Origin: JAZKFT01 sp043760535
Lineage (GTDB): Bacteria; Bacteroidota; Bacteroidia; Chitinophagales; Chitinophagaceae
Reading direction: 5' to 3'
Assembly: GCA_043760535.1 (NCBI GenBank)
Contig: JAYUOV010000097.1
Location: forward strand, 1-16,694
Length of the DNA: 16,694 bases
Shown here: positions 5,802 to 13,184 of the stretch, in pieces
How the letters are laid out: every line of letters begins with the position of its first letter
Numbering within the stretch: position 1 is the first letter of the stretch
Notes under the pieces: model-generated
What the model saw: the letters and a program-made list of their open reading frames with translations, nothing else
Told to the model about the DNA's origin: nothing
The model's database searches: none
Position numbers and translations under genes: made by a program

Positions 5802-6914
5802 ATGACCAGTGAAAACGATAACCCCAACCTACCCAACAACCTTACCGACCATGAAAAACAACAGCTCGTTTACCTAAAAGGCCGTGGCGCACAATTCAAT
5901 CCCAAAAACAGGTTTTTAAAAACCGAACTGATACGAACCGAGATAGAAAGCATCGACGATTGGACCGACCCAAACATCGCCACCGTTTACCTGGAAGACG
6001 ATGCCAAATCTATCGTAAACAAAGTAGACAGCCCCGATGTAGGCATGTTTTACAGCATGAACCCCTATCAGGGCTGTGAGCATGGCTGCATCTATTGCTA
6101 TGCCCGAAACGCCCATGAATACTGGGGTTACAGCGCCGGTCTCGATTTTGAACGCAAGATAATTGTAAAGAAAAATGCACCGGAATTACTGCGAAAATTT
6201 CTGATGCACCCCAAGTGGGAATGTAAGCCCATCAGCCTCAGCGGCAATACAGACTGCTACCAACCCGCCGAAAAAAAATTTGGCATTACCCGCAAACTGT
6301 TAGAAATATGCTTAGAGTTTAACCAGCCCGTGGGCATGATTACCAAGAACGCCGGAATGCTCCGGGATAAAGATATCATCAGCAAAATGGCGGCGAAAAA
6401 TTTGATTTCTATTTTGGTTTCCATCACATCGTTAAACGAAGACTTACGGCTAGCCATGGAACCACGAACCACCACGGCCAAACAACGCCTCCGCATTATT
6501 AAAGAACTCAGTAGCGAAGGTGTACGCATGGGCGTAATGCTGGGCCCCATGATACCAGGCCTTAACGAACACGAAATGCAACGCATTATGGAAGCCGCTT
6601 CGCAAAACGGCGCCACCTTTTCTGCTTATACTTTCATCCGGCTTAACGGTGCTATCAAACTCATTTTTCACGACTGGCTCTATAAAAACTTCCCCGATAG
6701 GGCCGATAAAGTATGGCACATGATAGAAACCGGCCATGGCGGCAAAGTAAACGACAGCCGCTTCGGCGTTCGGATGCGTGGCGAAGGCCCCATCAGCGAT
6801 TTGGTGCGACAGCAGTTTATCAAGTACAATAAAATCTACGGCCTCAATGCGGAGAGATGGGGATTGGATTGCAGTTTGTTTAAAAGGCCGGGGGAACAGG
6901 GGCGGTTGTTTTAA
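5802..6914 (+). CDS. PA0069 family radical SAM protein
   Basis: A 370-residue radical SAM protein of the PA0069 family (related to the spore photoproduct lyase-like Rv2578c group). The opening KGRGAQFNPKNRF (residues 26-38) is typical of the family. The cluster motif GCEHGCIYCYAR gives Cys92, Cys96 and Cys99 (CxxxCxxC). Further features are SLSGNTDCYQPAEKKFGITR near 156-175 and the ITKNAGMLRDKDI and MLGPMIPGLNEHEM segments of the barrel. The length is full and no break is seen. The reaction and substrate of this family are not established, and nothing nearby points to one. The downstream neighbour (HNH endonuclease) is convergent, with a 100-base gap that contains no clear terminator hairpin. 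Codons such as GCC and GGC are frequent, unlike the AT-rich operon beyond. Confidence 0.92.
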   Translation: MTSENDNPNLPNNLTDHEKQQLVYLKGRGAQFNPKNRFLKTELIRTEIESIDDWTDPNIATVYLEDDAKSIVNKVDSPDVGMFYSMNPYQGCEHGCIYCYARNAHEYWGYSAGLDFERKIIVKKNAPELLRKFLMHPKWECKPISLSGNTDCYQPAEKKFGITRKLLEICLEFNQPVGMITKNAGMLRDKDIISKMAAKNLISILVSITSLNEDLRLAMEPRTTTAKQRLRIIKELSSEGVRMGVMLGPMIPGLNEHEMQRIMEAASQNGATFSAYTFIRLNGAIKLIFHDWLYKNFPDRADKVWHMIETGHGGKVNDSRFGVRMRGEGPISDLVRQQFIKYNKIYGLNAERWGLDCSLFKRPGEQGRLF

Positions 6915-7014
6915 GAGGAATAGTTGAATAAAATATGGGGCTTAATATTTTGTAACGCTTCTTTTATAATTTTCACTTTATACTGTTGCAATATTAATCT
7001 TGTACAAGCTTATA

Positions 7015-7875
7015 TTAACTCTCAAAACTATAGCAGTTGTAAAAACTATAAATATCTGCCTTCGTAAAATAATGAAATGCTGGCCGGTTTTTTAATATCG
7101 AATTTAGCAATGAAGCTTTGTGTTCTTGAATTCCATGATGGATTCCACGATGACAATTTGGACAAAGCCCAACTAAGTTTTTTATATCGTCTAATGGTAA
7201 GAGAATCTTGCCTTGAAAATTCATTGGGATAAGATGATGAGATTCCAAAAATGGGTTTTTATCTCTTTCACTAATAAATGTTTTATGTAAAGGGTCAACC
7301 TCACATTTGTACCCATTTATTTGAAATCGAACTTTTCCGAAAATTGAATTTCTAATATAAACCTCCCTGCCACTTATTATTCTTTTTTCAATCTTGCTTT
7401 CTGGTATTACACTTGTATCTATTGTTTTTTCTGGCAATAGAGCTATTTCATCTTGATAGTTTGCGTCTTGTTCATCTGCTTGTCCAATCAAATTCCACTC
7501 AGCTTCTGACAATGCACCTATGTTTAAATTATTTAACTGGTCGATAAATAAAAACCAAACCTTATCACTTGTGGGTTTAAAACCTGCTTTAATAGATAGA
7601 TATAGTCGCAATTCAGATTTATTGCTCTTGGGATATATCAAATTCAATTCAATTTTTCTATTATCAGGAAATAAAACAAATTGTTTTTTGGCTTTGTTGG
7701 GATTGCTTGTAACACTCCCAATTTGGATGCTTGTATTGCCAAAATAATTTATGACCATCTCTGCCTCTAAATCTGTCAAGGTTATTTGTGAATCAAAAAC
7801 TTCTCTAGCAGTAACTTTCGAGAAAGCACCTGCTTTTGCGTTGAAAAAAAATTTATGAAAGAGTTCGAATTCCAT
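7015..7875 (-). CDS. HNH restriction endonuclease, partner of the C5 methyltransferase
   Basis: A 286-residue protein with a C-terminal HNH (beta-beta-alpha-metal) nuclease domain. Cys191 and His197 open it (CEVDPLHKTF), ESHHLIPM (211-218) carries the catalytic histidine pair, Asn233 is the HNH asparagine, and LCPNCHRGIHH (237-247) supplies the zinc cysteines and the last histidine. Residues 1-160 are an unrecognised domain, probably for DNA recognition. Its ATG lies inside the end of the upstream methyltransferase gene, with a 23-base overlap in another frame, so translation is coupled and the methylase is made first, as is usual in type II restriction-modification operons. The role inferred is cutting unmodified DNA at the site protected by the methylase; the site cannot be read from sequence. 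It could alternatively be a nicking enzyme. Confidence 0.85.
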   Translation of the reverse strand: MEFELFHKFFFNAKAGAFSKVTAREVFDSQITLTDLEAEMVINYFGNTSIQIGSVTSNPNKAKKQFVLFPDNRKIELNLIYPKSNKSELRLYLSIKAGFKPTSDKVWFLFIDQLNNLNIGALSEAEWNLIGQADEQDANYQDEIALLPEKTIDTSVIPESKIEKRIISGREVYIRNSIFGKVRFQINGYKCEVDPLHKTFISERDKNPFLESHHLIPMNFQGKILLPLDDIKNLVGLCPNCHRGIHHGIQEHKASLLNSILKNRPAFHYFTKADIYSFYNCYSFES

Positions 7876-9112
7876 AACTAATCTTTTTTGATTTAGCTTT
7901 TTTAATAGTTTTTACAATTGCACCGGCAATTTTCTCAATTACAGGAACAGCAACTGAGTTCCCAAATTGTTTATAAGCAGGTGCATCGCTGTGCGGTAAA
8001 ATGAAACTTTCTGGGAAACCTTGCAGTCTAGCACATTCTCTTGGCGTCAGTTTTCTTGGAGTTTTTCCTAATTGTGGAATCAAGCACTCTTTACCATCCT
8101 TACCATATCTAGCTACAATAGTATTCGCTGGTCGTTCAATATTTGCAAGAAATGCAGTAAACCCAGTTCCTCTTGCAAGATTGTTTTTTGTTCTTCTTTG
8201 ATGGCCCTCCCACAACTTTTCGGAAATGGTGTACTTGGCAGCAACGCTGTTTTCTAAAATACTTTTGAGTTTTTTGGGTTCACCTTCAAATTTTGGAAAT
8301 TCAAACTTAATGGTTGGGTCTTTAAAACAAACCATGTAAGTACGCTCTCTTTTTTGAGGAACTTCAGTTTGCGCATTGATAACCATTGAATGAAATGAAT
8401 ATCCAATTTCCCTAATCATTTTTTCTATTGTTTTAAATGTATTGCCCCCGTCATGTGATTTTAGGTTCTTTACATTTTCAAGAAATAAGACTTCTGGTTT
8501 ATATGCATTTGCAATCTTTACAATTTCAAAAAACAAATTGCCTTGTGTGGGATGGTTAAACCCATGTTCTAGCCCTAAAAATGTTCTTGCAGATACACCG
8601 GCCAAACTGAATGGCTGGCATGGAAAACCAGCACATAAAATATTGAATTTTGTAGGAATGTACTTTTTTACTTCGGGGCTTGTAATATCTCCGAATGGTA
8701 CTTCACCAAAATTATTTTTATACGTTGACTGAGCATTTTTATCCCACTCCGAAGTGAACAAACATTTTCCGCCCAAATTTTGTAAGGCAATTCTGAAACC
8801 ACCTATGCCAGCAAACAAATCTATAAATGTAAATTTTTCATCCGAATTTTGAGGCCCTGGAAATGGGACACCTTCTTTTATATCAAAAAGCCATTGTTCA
8901 ATTGCACTTTCTGTAACATAAGAAGTGATATCTTCCTCTGGATATTTTTTTATTAATTGTTCTTTAGCCTCCTTAATTGCCGCACTTTTAAAAACAGTAT
9001 TTTTTGTAAAAGCGTAATGGCTTATTATCGAATTGCCAAAATCCTCTGGTTCATAGATTGTAACATTGAAATCTTTATCTTTTCTTATTTTCATTTTTAC
9101 AATTCCCCACAT
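7853..9112 (-). CDS. C5-cytosine DNA methyltransferase
   Basis: A 419-residue C5-cytosine methyltransferase with the conserved motifs in order: FIDLFAGIGGFRIAL (I, 96-110, SAM binding), GFPCQPFS (IV, catalytic Cys165), ENV (VI, 212-214), QKRER (VIII, 253-257), then a target-recognition region about 285-350 (ERPANTIVARYGKDGKECLIP), RKLTPRECARLQGFP (IX, 353-367) and QFGNSVAVPV (X, 382-391). An extension of about 90 residues precedes motif I. Two starts are possible: ATG 9112, or the Met seven codons on (ATG ending at 9094), which has GGGGA nine bases upstream; the second is attractive. The gene overlaps the HNH endonuclease by 23 bases. The operon is visibly richer in A/T than the flanking radical SAM and tgt genes, a sign of transfer. 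The modified base is cytosine; the target site is unknown. Confidence 0.95.
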   Translation of the reverse strand: MWGIVKMKIRKDKDFNVTIYEPEDFGNSIISHYAFTKNTVFKSAAIKEAKEQLIKKYPEEDITSYVTESAIEQWLFDIKEGVPFPGPQNSDEKFTFIDLFAGIGGFRIALQNLGGKCLFTSEWDKNAQSTYKNNFGEVPFGDITSPEVKKYIPTKFNILCAGFPCQPFSLAGVSARTFLGLEHGFNHPTQGNLFFEIVKIANAYKPEVLFLENVKNLKSHDGGNTFKTIEKMIREIGYSFHSMVINAQTEVPQKRERTYMVCFKDPTIKFEFPKFEGEPKKLKSILENSVAAKYTISEKLWEGHQRRTKNNLARGTGFTAFLANIERPANTIVARYGKDGKECLIPQLGKTPRKLTPRECARLQGFPESFILPHSDAPAYKQFGNSVAVPVIEKIAGAIVKTIKKAKSKKISYGIRTLS

Positions 9113-9166
9113 TTTGAATGTAAAATAAGGGCTTCATTTTTAGTTTCTTTAAAAATCATCAATAAA

Positions 9167-9874
9167 ATGTCCCAATCCACCATAGAATGGACCGAAATGA
9201 CCTGGAACCCAACCACAGGCTGCACAAAGGTTTCAGCGGGTTGCAAGTATTGTTATGCCGAAGTAAAGACAAGGCGTTTGCAAGCTATGGGCATCGATAA
9301 ATATAAAGACGGTTTTGAAATACGTACCCATATTGATGCACTGGATATTGCTTATTCGTGGAAGAAACCCTAGGTGGTATTTGTAAACTCCATGAGCGAC
9401 CTGTTTCGTAAAGATGTGCCACTGGATTTTATAAAACGTGTGTTTGAAGTGATGAACGATACACCACAGCACACCTATAAGGTACTCACAAAACAGGCCG
9501 ACCGTTTATTCGAAATCCACCACCACCTCAACTGGACAACCAATATCTGGATGGGTATTTCTGTTGAAAATAACAAGGTAAAAGATAGAATTGATTTTTT
9601 AAGGGAAACGGATGCCAAAGTAAAATCCCTTTCCTGTGAACCATTAATCGGTTCGTTAACCAACCTCAATCTTGAAGGTATTCATTGGGTAATTGTTGGC
9701 GGCGAAAGTGGCCGCAAAGCCAGGCCGATGAATGAATCTTGGGTTTGGGATATTAAACAGCAATGCGAAAACCACAAAACCTCTTTCTTTTTTAAGTAAT
9801 GGGGCGGTACCTACAAGAAAAAAGCAGGCCGATTATTAGGCGGCATCACGTATAACGAAATGCGAGGTTTGTGA
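9167..9874 (+). pseudogene. DUF5131 (phage Gp37/Gp68-like) protein with two in-frame stop codons
   Basis: A single continuous frame from ATG 9167 to TGA 9872-9874 encodes a DUF5131 family protein, interrupted by TAG at 9371-9373 and TAA at 9797-9799. The conserved pieces are STIEWTEMTWNPTTGCTKVSAGCKYCYAE (the family's Cys-rich, radical SAM-like motif), then VFVNSMSDLFRKDVP directly after the first stop, VLTKQADRL, NIWMGISVEN, LSCEPLIGSL, WVIVGGESGRKARPM, and FFK[stop]WGGTYKKKAGRLLGG. In relatives the last segment is FFKQWGG, so the second stop is probably CAA changed to TAA. There are no frameshifts, which argues against base-calling error. The gene is divergent from the restriction-modification operon with only 54 bases between. 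DUF5131 proteins are often phage-borne; their function is unknown. Confidence 0.85.
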
Positions 9875-9901
9875 GTATAACCAATCGGAGACAGATAATT
9901 A

Positions 9902-10304
9902 ACAACTATTTTTTATTTAAAAAAAGCTGCAACACTCACCCTCTATTTTTTTAAAAAGTACAATAGTCTAGCGCTGGTCTTTGCCAAGCATTCCTGCATA
10001 CATGATAATAAATTGGTTTAGAATATTCCGCGGTTAAAAAGGTACTTGGCAAAGCCCGATTTTTTGCAATGTGTTTTAAGATTTAGTGTAAACAAGTCCA
10101 TTCTTTACCTTTTTTTTGGCTTACTAATTTGCCCTTTGCAAGCTATGTTACTATTGCCCTATTTCTTGCCACTTTACTTTAAGGGTACCAGCAAAAGAAG
10201 CGGCTAAAAAGTCGTTAAAACAAATGTTGATTTTCGGCTCATTTACAGTTGTGGGTTATTTCTTTTCATTTCAATATTTTTACCTCCTTTATCTTATAAA
10301 AAGA
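9902..10304 (+). pseudogene. Decayed C-terminal part of a membrane protein, at least three frameshifts
   Basis: Four short frame segments join into one plausible membrane protein. (1) 9902 to about 9988: FYLKKAATLTLYFFKKYNSLALVFAK. (2) About 9987-10034: PSIPAYMIINWFRIFRG. (3) 10034 to about 10196: LKRYLAKPDFLQCVLRF, then NKSILYLFFGLLICPLQAM and LLLPYFLPLYFKGTS. (4) About 10194-10304: KEAAKKSLKQMLIFGSFTVV and GYFFSFQYFYLLYLIKR. Segments 3 and 4 hold two or three hydrophobic helices separated by basic loops. Each break needs a change of one or two bases. No start codon or N-terminal domain was found, so the gene is also truncated at its 5' side, next to the DUF5131 pseudogene. The parent family is uncertain; a membrane-anchored glycosyltransferase is one possibility, but only by vague resemblance. 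The last segment runs up to the tgt start. Confidence 0.45.
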
Positions 10305-10317
10305 AAGCTCCTTTTTT

Positions 10318-11457
10318 ATGCCTGCATTACAATTTCAACTACAACATACCGATACCAACAGCAAAGCAAGAGCCGGTAAAATAACGACCGACCATGGCGA
10401 AATACTGACACCCATTTTTATGCCGGTAGGCACAGTGGGCAGCGTAAAAGCTGTAACACAGCAACAACTTGTAAAAGATGTGCAGGCTCAAATTATTTTG
10501 GGCAATACTTATCACTTATACCTGCGCCCTGGGCTAGAAGTATTGGAAGCCGCTGGTGGATTACACAAATTTAACGGCTGGTACAAACCCATACTTACCG
10601 ATAGTGGCGGCTACCAGGTTTTTAGCCTGGCCGGTACCAGAAAAATAAAAGAAGAAGGCGTAACCTTTCAAAGCCACATTGATGGCAGCAAGCACCTTTT
10701 TAGCCCCGAAAAAGTGATGGATATAGAAAGAACCATCGGCGGCGATATTATGATGGCTTTTGACGAATGCCCGCCCGGCGGTAGCGAATTTAGCTACGCC
10801 GAAAAGAGTATGCGGCTTACCCACCGCTGGCTCGACAGGTGCTTTGCCCGGTTTAATGAAACAGAAGATAAATATGGCTATACGCAAAACCTTTTTCCCA
10901 TAGTACAAGGTGGCACTTTTAAAGATTTAAGGAAAGAAAGCTGCGAATACATTGCCACCAAAGCAGCCACTGGCAATGCTATTGGCGGCCTTAGCGTAGG
11001 CGAGCCTGAAGGTGTAATGTATGAAATATGCGACTGGTGCTGCAATCATTTACCCACCAATAAGCCCCGATACCTGATGGGTGTAGGCACTCCTTGGAAC
11101 ATTCTTGAAAACATAAGCCTGGGAGTGGATATGTTCGACTGTGTAATGCCTACCCGAAATGGCCGAAACGCCATGCTCTTTACCAGCAAAGGCGTTATTA
11201 ATATAGACAACCTTAAATGGGCCAAAGACTTTTCTGTGCTGGACGATGGCATAGCATGTGAAGTGAGCAATTATTACAGCAAGGCTTATGTACGGCACCT
11301 TTTTAAAGCTGGCGAAATACTGGCCATGCAGATAGCAAGTATCCATAACCTAGCCTTTTACTTGCACTTGGTTACAGAGGCTCGTAAGCATATTATGGCC
11401 GGCGATTTTGTGAGCTGGAAAAATGAAATGATACCGATTTTGAAAACTCGGTTGTAA
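10318..11457 (+). CDS. tgt: Queuine tRNA-ribosyltransferase (tRNA-guanine transglycosylase)
   Basis: A 379-residue Tgt, which exchanges guanine 34 of GUN-anticodon tRNAs for the queuosine precursor preQ1. Seen: LTDSGGYQVFSL with the general-base Asp95, MAFDECPP (147-153), VQGG (197-200), GGLSVGEP (223-230), MGVGTPWNILE, and MFDCVMPTRNGRNA with the nucleophile Asp274. The zinc site is unusual. Where E. coli Tgt has C-x-C-x-x-C followed by NYSRAYL, this protein reads IACEVSNYYSKAYV, keeping only the middle Cys (314) and the later His343 (SIHN). I recall that many Bacteroidota Tgt proteins share this loss. ATG 10318 gives full length. The gene is followed 132 bases later by an LptF/LptG permease that has its own promoter-like box. 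Confidence 0.97.
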   Translation: MPALQFQLQHTDTNSKARAGKITTDHGEILTPIFMPVGTVGSVKAVTQQQLVKDVQAQIILGNTYHLYLRPGLEVLEAAGGLHKFNGWYKPILTDSGGYQVFSLAGTRKIKEEGVTFQSHIDGSKHLFSPEKVMDIERTIGGDIMMAFDECPPGGSEFSYAEKSMRLTHRWLDRCFARFNETEDKYGYTQNLFPIVQGGTFKDLRKESCEYIATKAATGNAIGGLSVGEPEGVMYEICDWCCNHLPTNKPRYLMGVGTPWNILENISLGVDMFDCVMPTRNGRNAMLFTSKGVINIDNLKWAKDFSVLDDGIACEVSNYYSKAYVRHLFKAGEILAMQIASIHNLAFYLHLVTEARKHIMAGDFVSWKNEMIPILKTRL

Positions 11458-11536
11458 GATTTTACCTTGGTAACGTGGGAACACGGATTTCACATTTCAT
11501 TTTTTTATACCATTACTGCCTTGTGTTCATTTCAGT

Positions 11537-11544
11537 TAGTTTTG
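11537..11544 (+). promoter_or_regulatory. Bacteroidota -7 promoter element (TAGTTTTG) before the LptF/LptG gene
   Basis: TAGTTTTG fits TAnnTTTG exactly; transcription would begin near 11550, about 40 bases before the ATG at 11590. A TTG lies upstream but at only 13 bases, shorter than the usual 19-20, so the -33 box is not certain. It implies that the permease can be transcribed separately from tgt. Confidence 0.45.
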
Positions 11545-11589
11545 TGCGGCACACTGTAATATTATTTTTCTCTTCGGGGATACATACCA

Positions 11590-12675
11590 ATGAAAAAACT
11601 CGACTGGTACATATTTAAAAAGTTCATCGTTACTTTTTTGTTTTCGCTGCTGATTTTGGCCATCATTATTATAGTGGTAGATCTTAGCGAAAAGGCAGAT
11701 GATTTTGTAAAAAGTGGCCTCAGTTTCCGGCAGATTATTATGCAGTATTACCTTGGGTTTATCCCACACATGATAGCACTAATCTTTCCATTGTTTGTGT
11801 TTATCTCCGTTATATTTTTTACTAGTAAAATGGCTGGTAAAAGTGAAATTGTGGCCATATTGGCAAGTGGTATTAGTTTTAAACGGTTCCTATTTCCCTA
11901 TTGGATAGGGGCGGGGGTATTGGCCATTTCGTTATGGCTGGCAGACAGGTATTTATTGCCAAAGGCCAATCGCATTTTTTCTATTTTTCAGGTAAAATAT
12001 ATAGACGGCCCCAACAGTTATGGCCGTAGCGAAAGCGCCAATATTAATTTTAGAGTAGATAGCAACAGATACGCACAAATTGCTGGTTTTGATACTGCCA
12101 CCAAGTCTGGCTATAATTTTGTGATACAAAAAATAACAAATAACCAGCTTGTAAATAACGTACGTGCCGATAGGCTGGAGTGGGATACTAGTAAGCAAAA
12201 GTGGAAACTTATTAATGCCATCGAAAGAAATATAAACGGCCTTAGCGAACAGCTAACGCAGTACGATACACTTTTTATGCCCTTAAATTTTAAGCCGCAG
12301 GATATTAAAAAAGATGAGTACACAAAAGACAAACTTACCACGCCAGAACTGAATAAGTTTATAGCCCTTCAGCAGCTTAGGGGTACCGAAAGTATTAACG
12401 ATTTACTGGTAGAGCGTTACCGCCGTTCGGCCACTCCATTCTCTATATTACTGCTTACGTTTATGGGCGTATCCATTGCCAGCCGAAAGGTTAGGGGCGG
12501 TATGGGCTTTCATTTGGCACTGGGGTTTGTGCTGGCATTGCTGTTTATTTTTACCGATCGCTTTTCTACTATGTTCTCTACCAAAGGCGATTTTCCGCCA
12601 ATGCTGGCTGTTTGGCTACCCAATATTATTTTTACACTGGTAGCTGTTTATCTTTATCGCAGAGCGCCGAAGTAA
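11590..12675 (+). CDS. LptF/LptG family permease (lipopolysaccharide export)
   Basis: A 361-residue YjgP/YjgQ (LptF/LptG) family inner-membrane protein, the transmembrane part of the ABC exporter that moves lipopolysaccharide from the inner membrane to the Lpt bridge. The layout is typical: MKKLDWYIFKKFIVTFLFSLL (amphipathic start and TM1, residues 1-30), TM2 about 50-77, TM3 about 98-120, a periplasmic beta-rich domain about 125-270 (NINFRVDSNRYAQIAGFD, RADRLEWD), then three C-terminal helices: SATPFSILLLTFMGVSIASRK, GFHLALGFVLALLFIFTD and PNIIFTLVAVYLYRR. The length agrees with the family, and ATG 11590 precedes the expected MKKLDWY opening. LptF and LptG cannot be told apart here. It follows tgt. 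Confidence 0.93.
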   Translation: MKKLDWYIFKKFIVTFLFSLLILAIIIIVVDLSEKADDFVKSGLSFRQIIMQYYLGFIPHMIALIFPLFVFISVIFFTSKMAGKSEIVAILASGISFKRFLFPYWIGAGVLAISLWLADRYLLPKANRIFSIFQVKYIDGPNSYGRSESANINFRVDSNRYAQIAGFDTATKSGYNFVIQKITNNQLVNNVRADRLEWDTSKQKWKLINAIERNINGLSEQLTQYDTLFMPLNFKPQDIKKDEYTKDKLTTPELNKFIALQQLRGTESINDLLVERYRRSATPFSILLLTFMGVSIASRKVRGGMGFHLALGFVLALLFIFTDRFSTMFSTKGDFPPMLAVWLPNIIFTLVAVYLYRRAPK

Positions 12676-12680
12676 TTTAT

Positions 12681-12735
12681 GGTCATTGGTCATTTGGTAA
12701 ATCGTCATTGGCTTGATGACCCACTCACAAGTGAC
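12681..12735. repeat. Degenerate 7-base-period array after the permease gene
   Basis: Units GGTCATT, GGTCATTT, GGTAAAT, CGTCATT, GGCTTGA, TGACCCA, CTCACAA, GTGACAT follow directly on the permease stop codon. The period is 7 with one 8-base unit. It is the same type of low-complexity heptad tract as at about 3720 and 4690, with a different core (GTCATTG). Confidence 0.45.
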
Positions 12736-12773
12736 ATACTCGCAATGGACTTTACTGATTAATGACCCAATAA

Positions 12774-12801
12774 AATAAAAAAACCGCCCCTTTCGGAGCG
12801 G
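12774..12801 (-). terminator. Orphan minus-strand terminator
   Basis: Read on the minus strand, CCGCTCC-GAAA-GGGGCGG (12784-12801, one mismatch) is followed by seven T and an AT-rich tail: a classical intrinsic terminator. The nearest minus-strand gene ends at 13185, about 385 bases away, so it may end an unannotated small transcript. AAACTATCT (12833-12841) and AGATAGTTT (12892-12900) form a 9-bp inverted repeat just upstream, in line with a structured RNA from about 12905 to 12777. The rest of the 354-base gap 12676-13029 holds the heptad tract and nothing else recognisable. Confidence 0.5.
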
Positions 12802-13029
12802 CTTAAACCAAACAAAAACAACTCTACACAAAAAACTATCTACATTAATTTATTCTTTATTGTTATACAATTGTAAACGTAAAACGGTAACAGATAGTTT
12901 GAAACCTGTAAGTCTATTTGCAAAGGATTAACGAAAATCAGACATTCTGGTGACATTGGATGGATTACTATTATTGTAGCTACCATGGGCATTTCCTATA
13001 ATCCATTTTGCAAAAGGGTAGTGGAGTAA

Positions 13030-13180
13030 ATGAAGTACTTGTGTGCATCTATAATAAGTTTATCTTTTCTATTTTTTATATGTAGCACCCAGTAGTTTTA
13101 AGGGTACTTGCCAAATAGTACTACAACGGAAATTAAAAGAGAGGCAAAAGAACAAGAGCAGTATTTTTGAAGCGTATTGA
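13030..13180 (+). pseudogene. Small lipoprotein-like ORF, frameshifted
   Basis: ATG 13030 starts MKYLCASIISLSFLFFICSTQ and stops at TAG 13093-13095. The start looks like a lipoprotein signal peptide: Lys, a hydrophobic core, then Cys18 followed by Ser. A shift of one base near 13085 opens PSSFKGTCQIVLQRKLKERQKNKSSIFEAY to TGA 13178-13180, giving a peptide of about 50 residues. It lies 4 bases from the end of the convergent aspartyl protease gene. It may be a broken small lipoprotein gene or chance; no family is recognised. Confidence 0.3.
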
Positions 13181-13184
13181 TATA

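Noticed and set aside
7001..7010. CTTGTACAAG palindrome between the PA0069-type and HNH genes as a terminator or operator
   Set aside because: A 10-base palindrome with no loop and no T run; too short to support a call.
708..9799. Possible reassignment of TAA/TAG to glutamine, since interrupted frames at 708, 9371 and 9797 continue in frame
   Set aside because: Intact genes here end at the expected family C-termini with TAA or TAG (radical SAM, PA0069, tgt, permease), so the standard code is in use.
9979..10054. 10-bp inverted repeat CTTTGCCAAG / CTTGGCAAAG as insertion-sequence ends
   Set aside because: Both arms fall within the frames of the decayed membrane protein, they enclose only 56 bases, and no target duplication or transposase remnant is visible.
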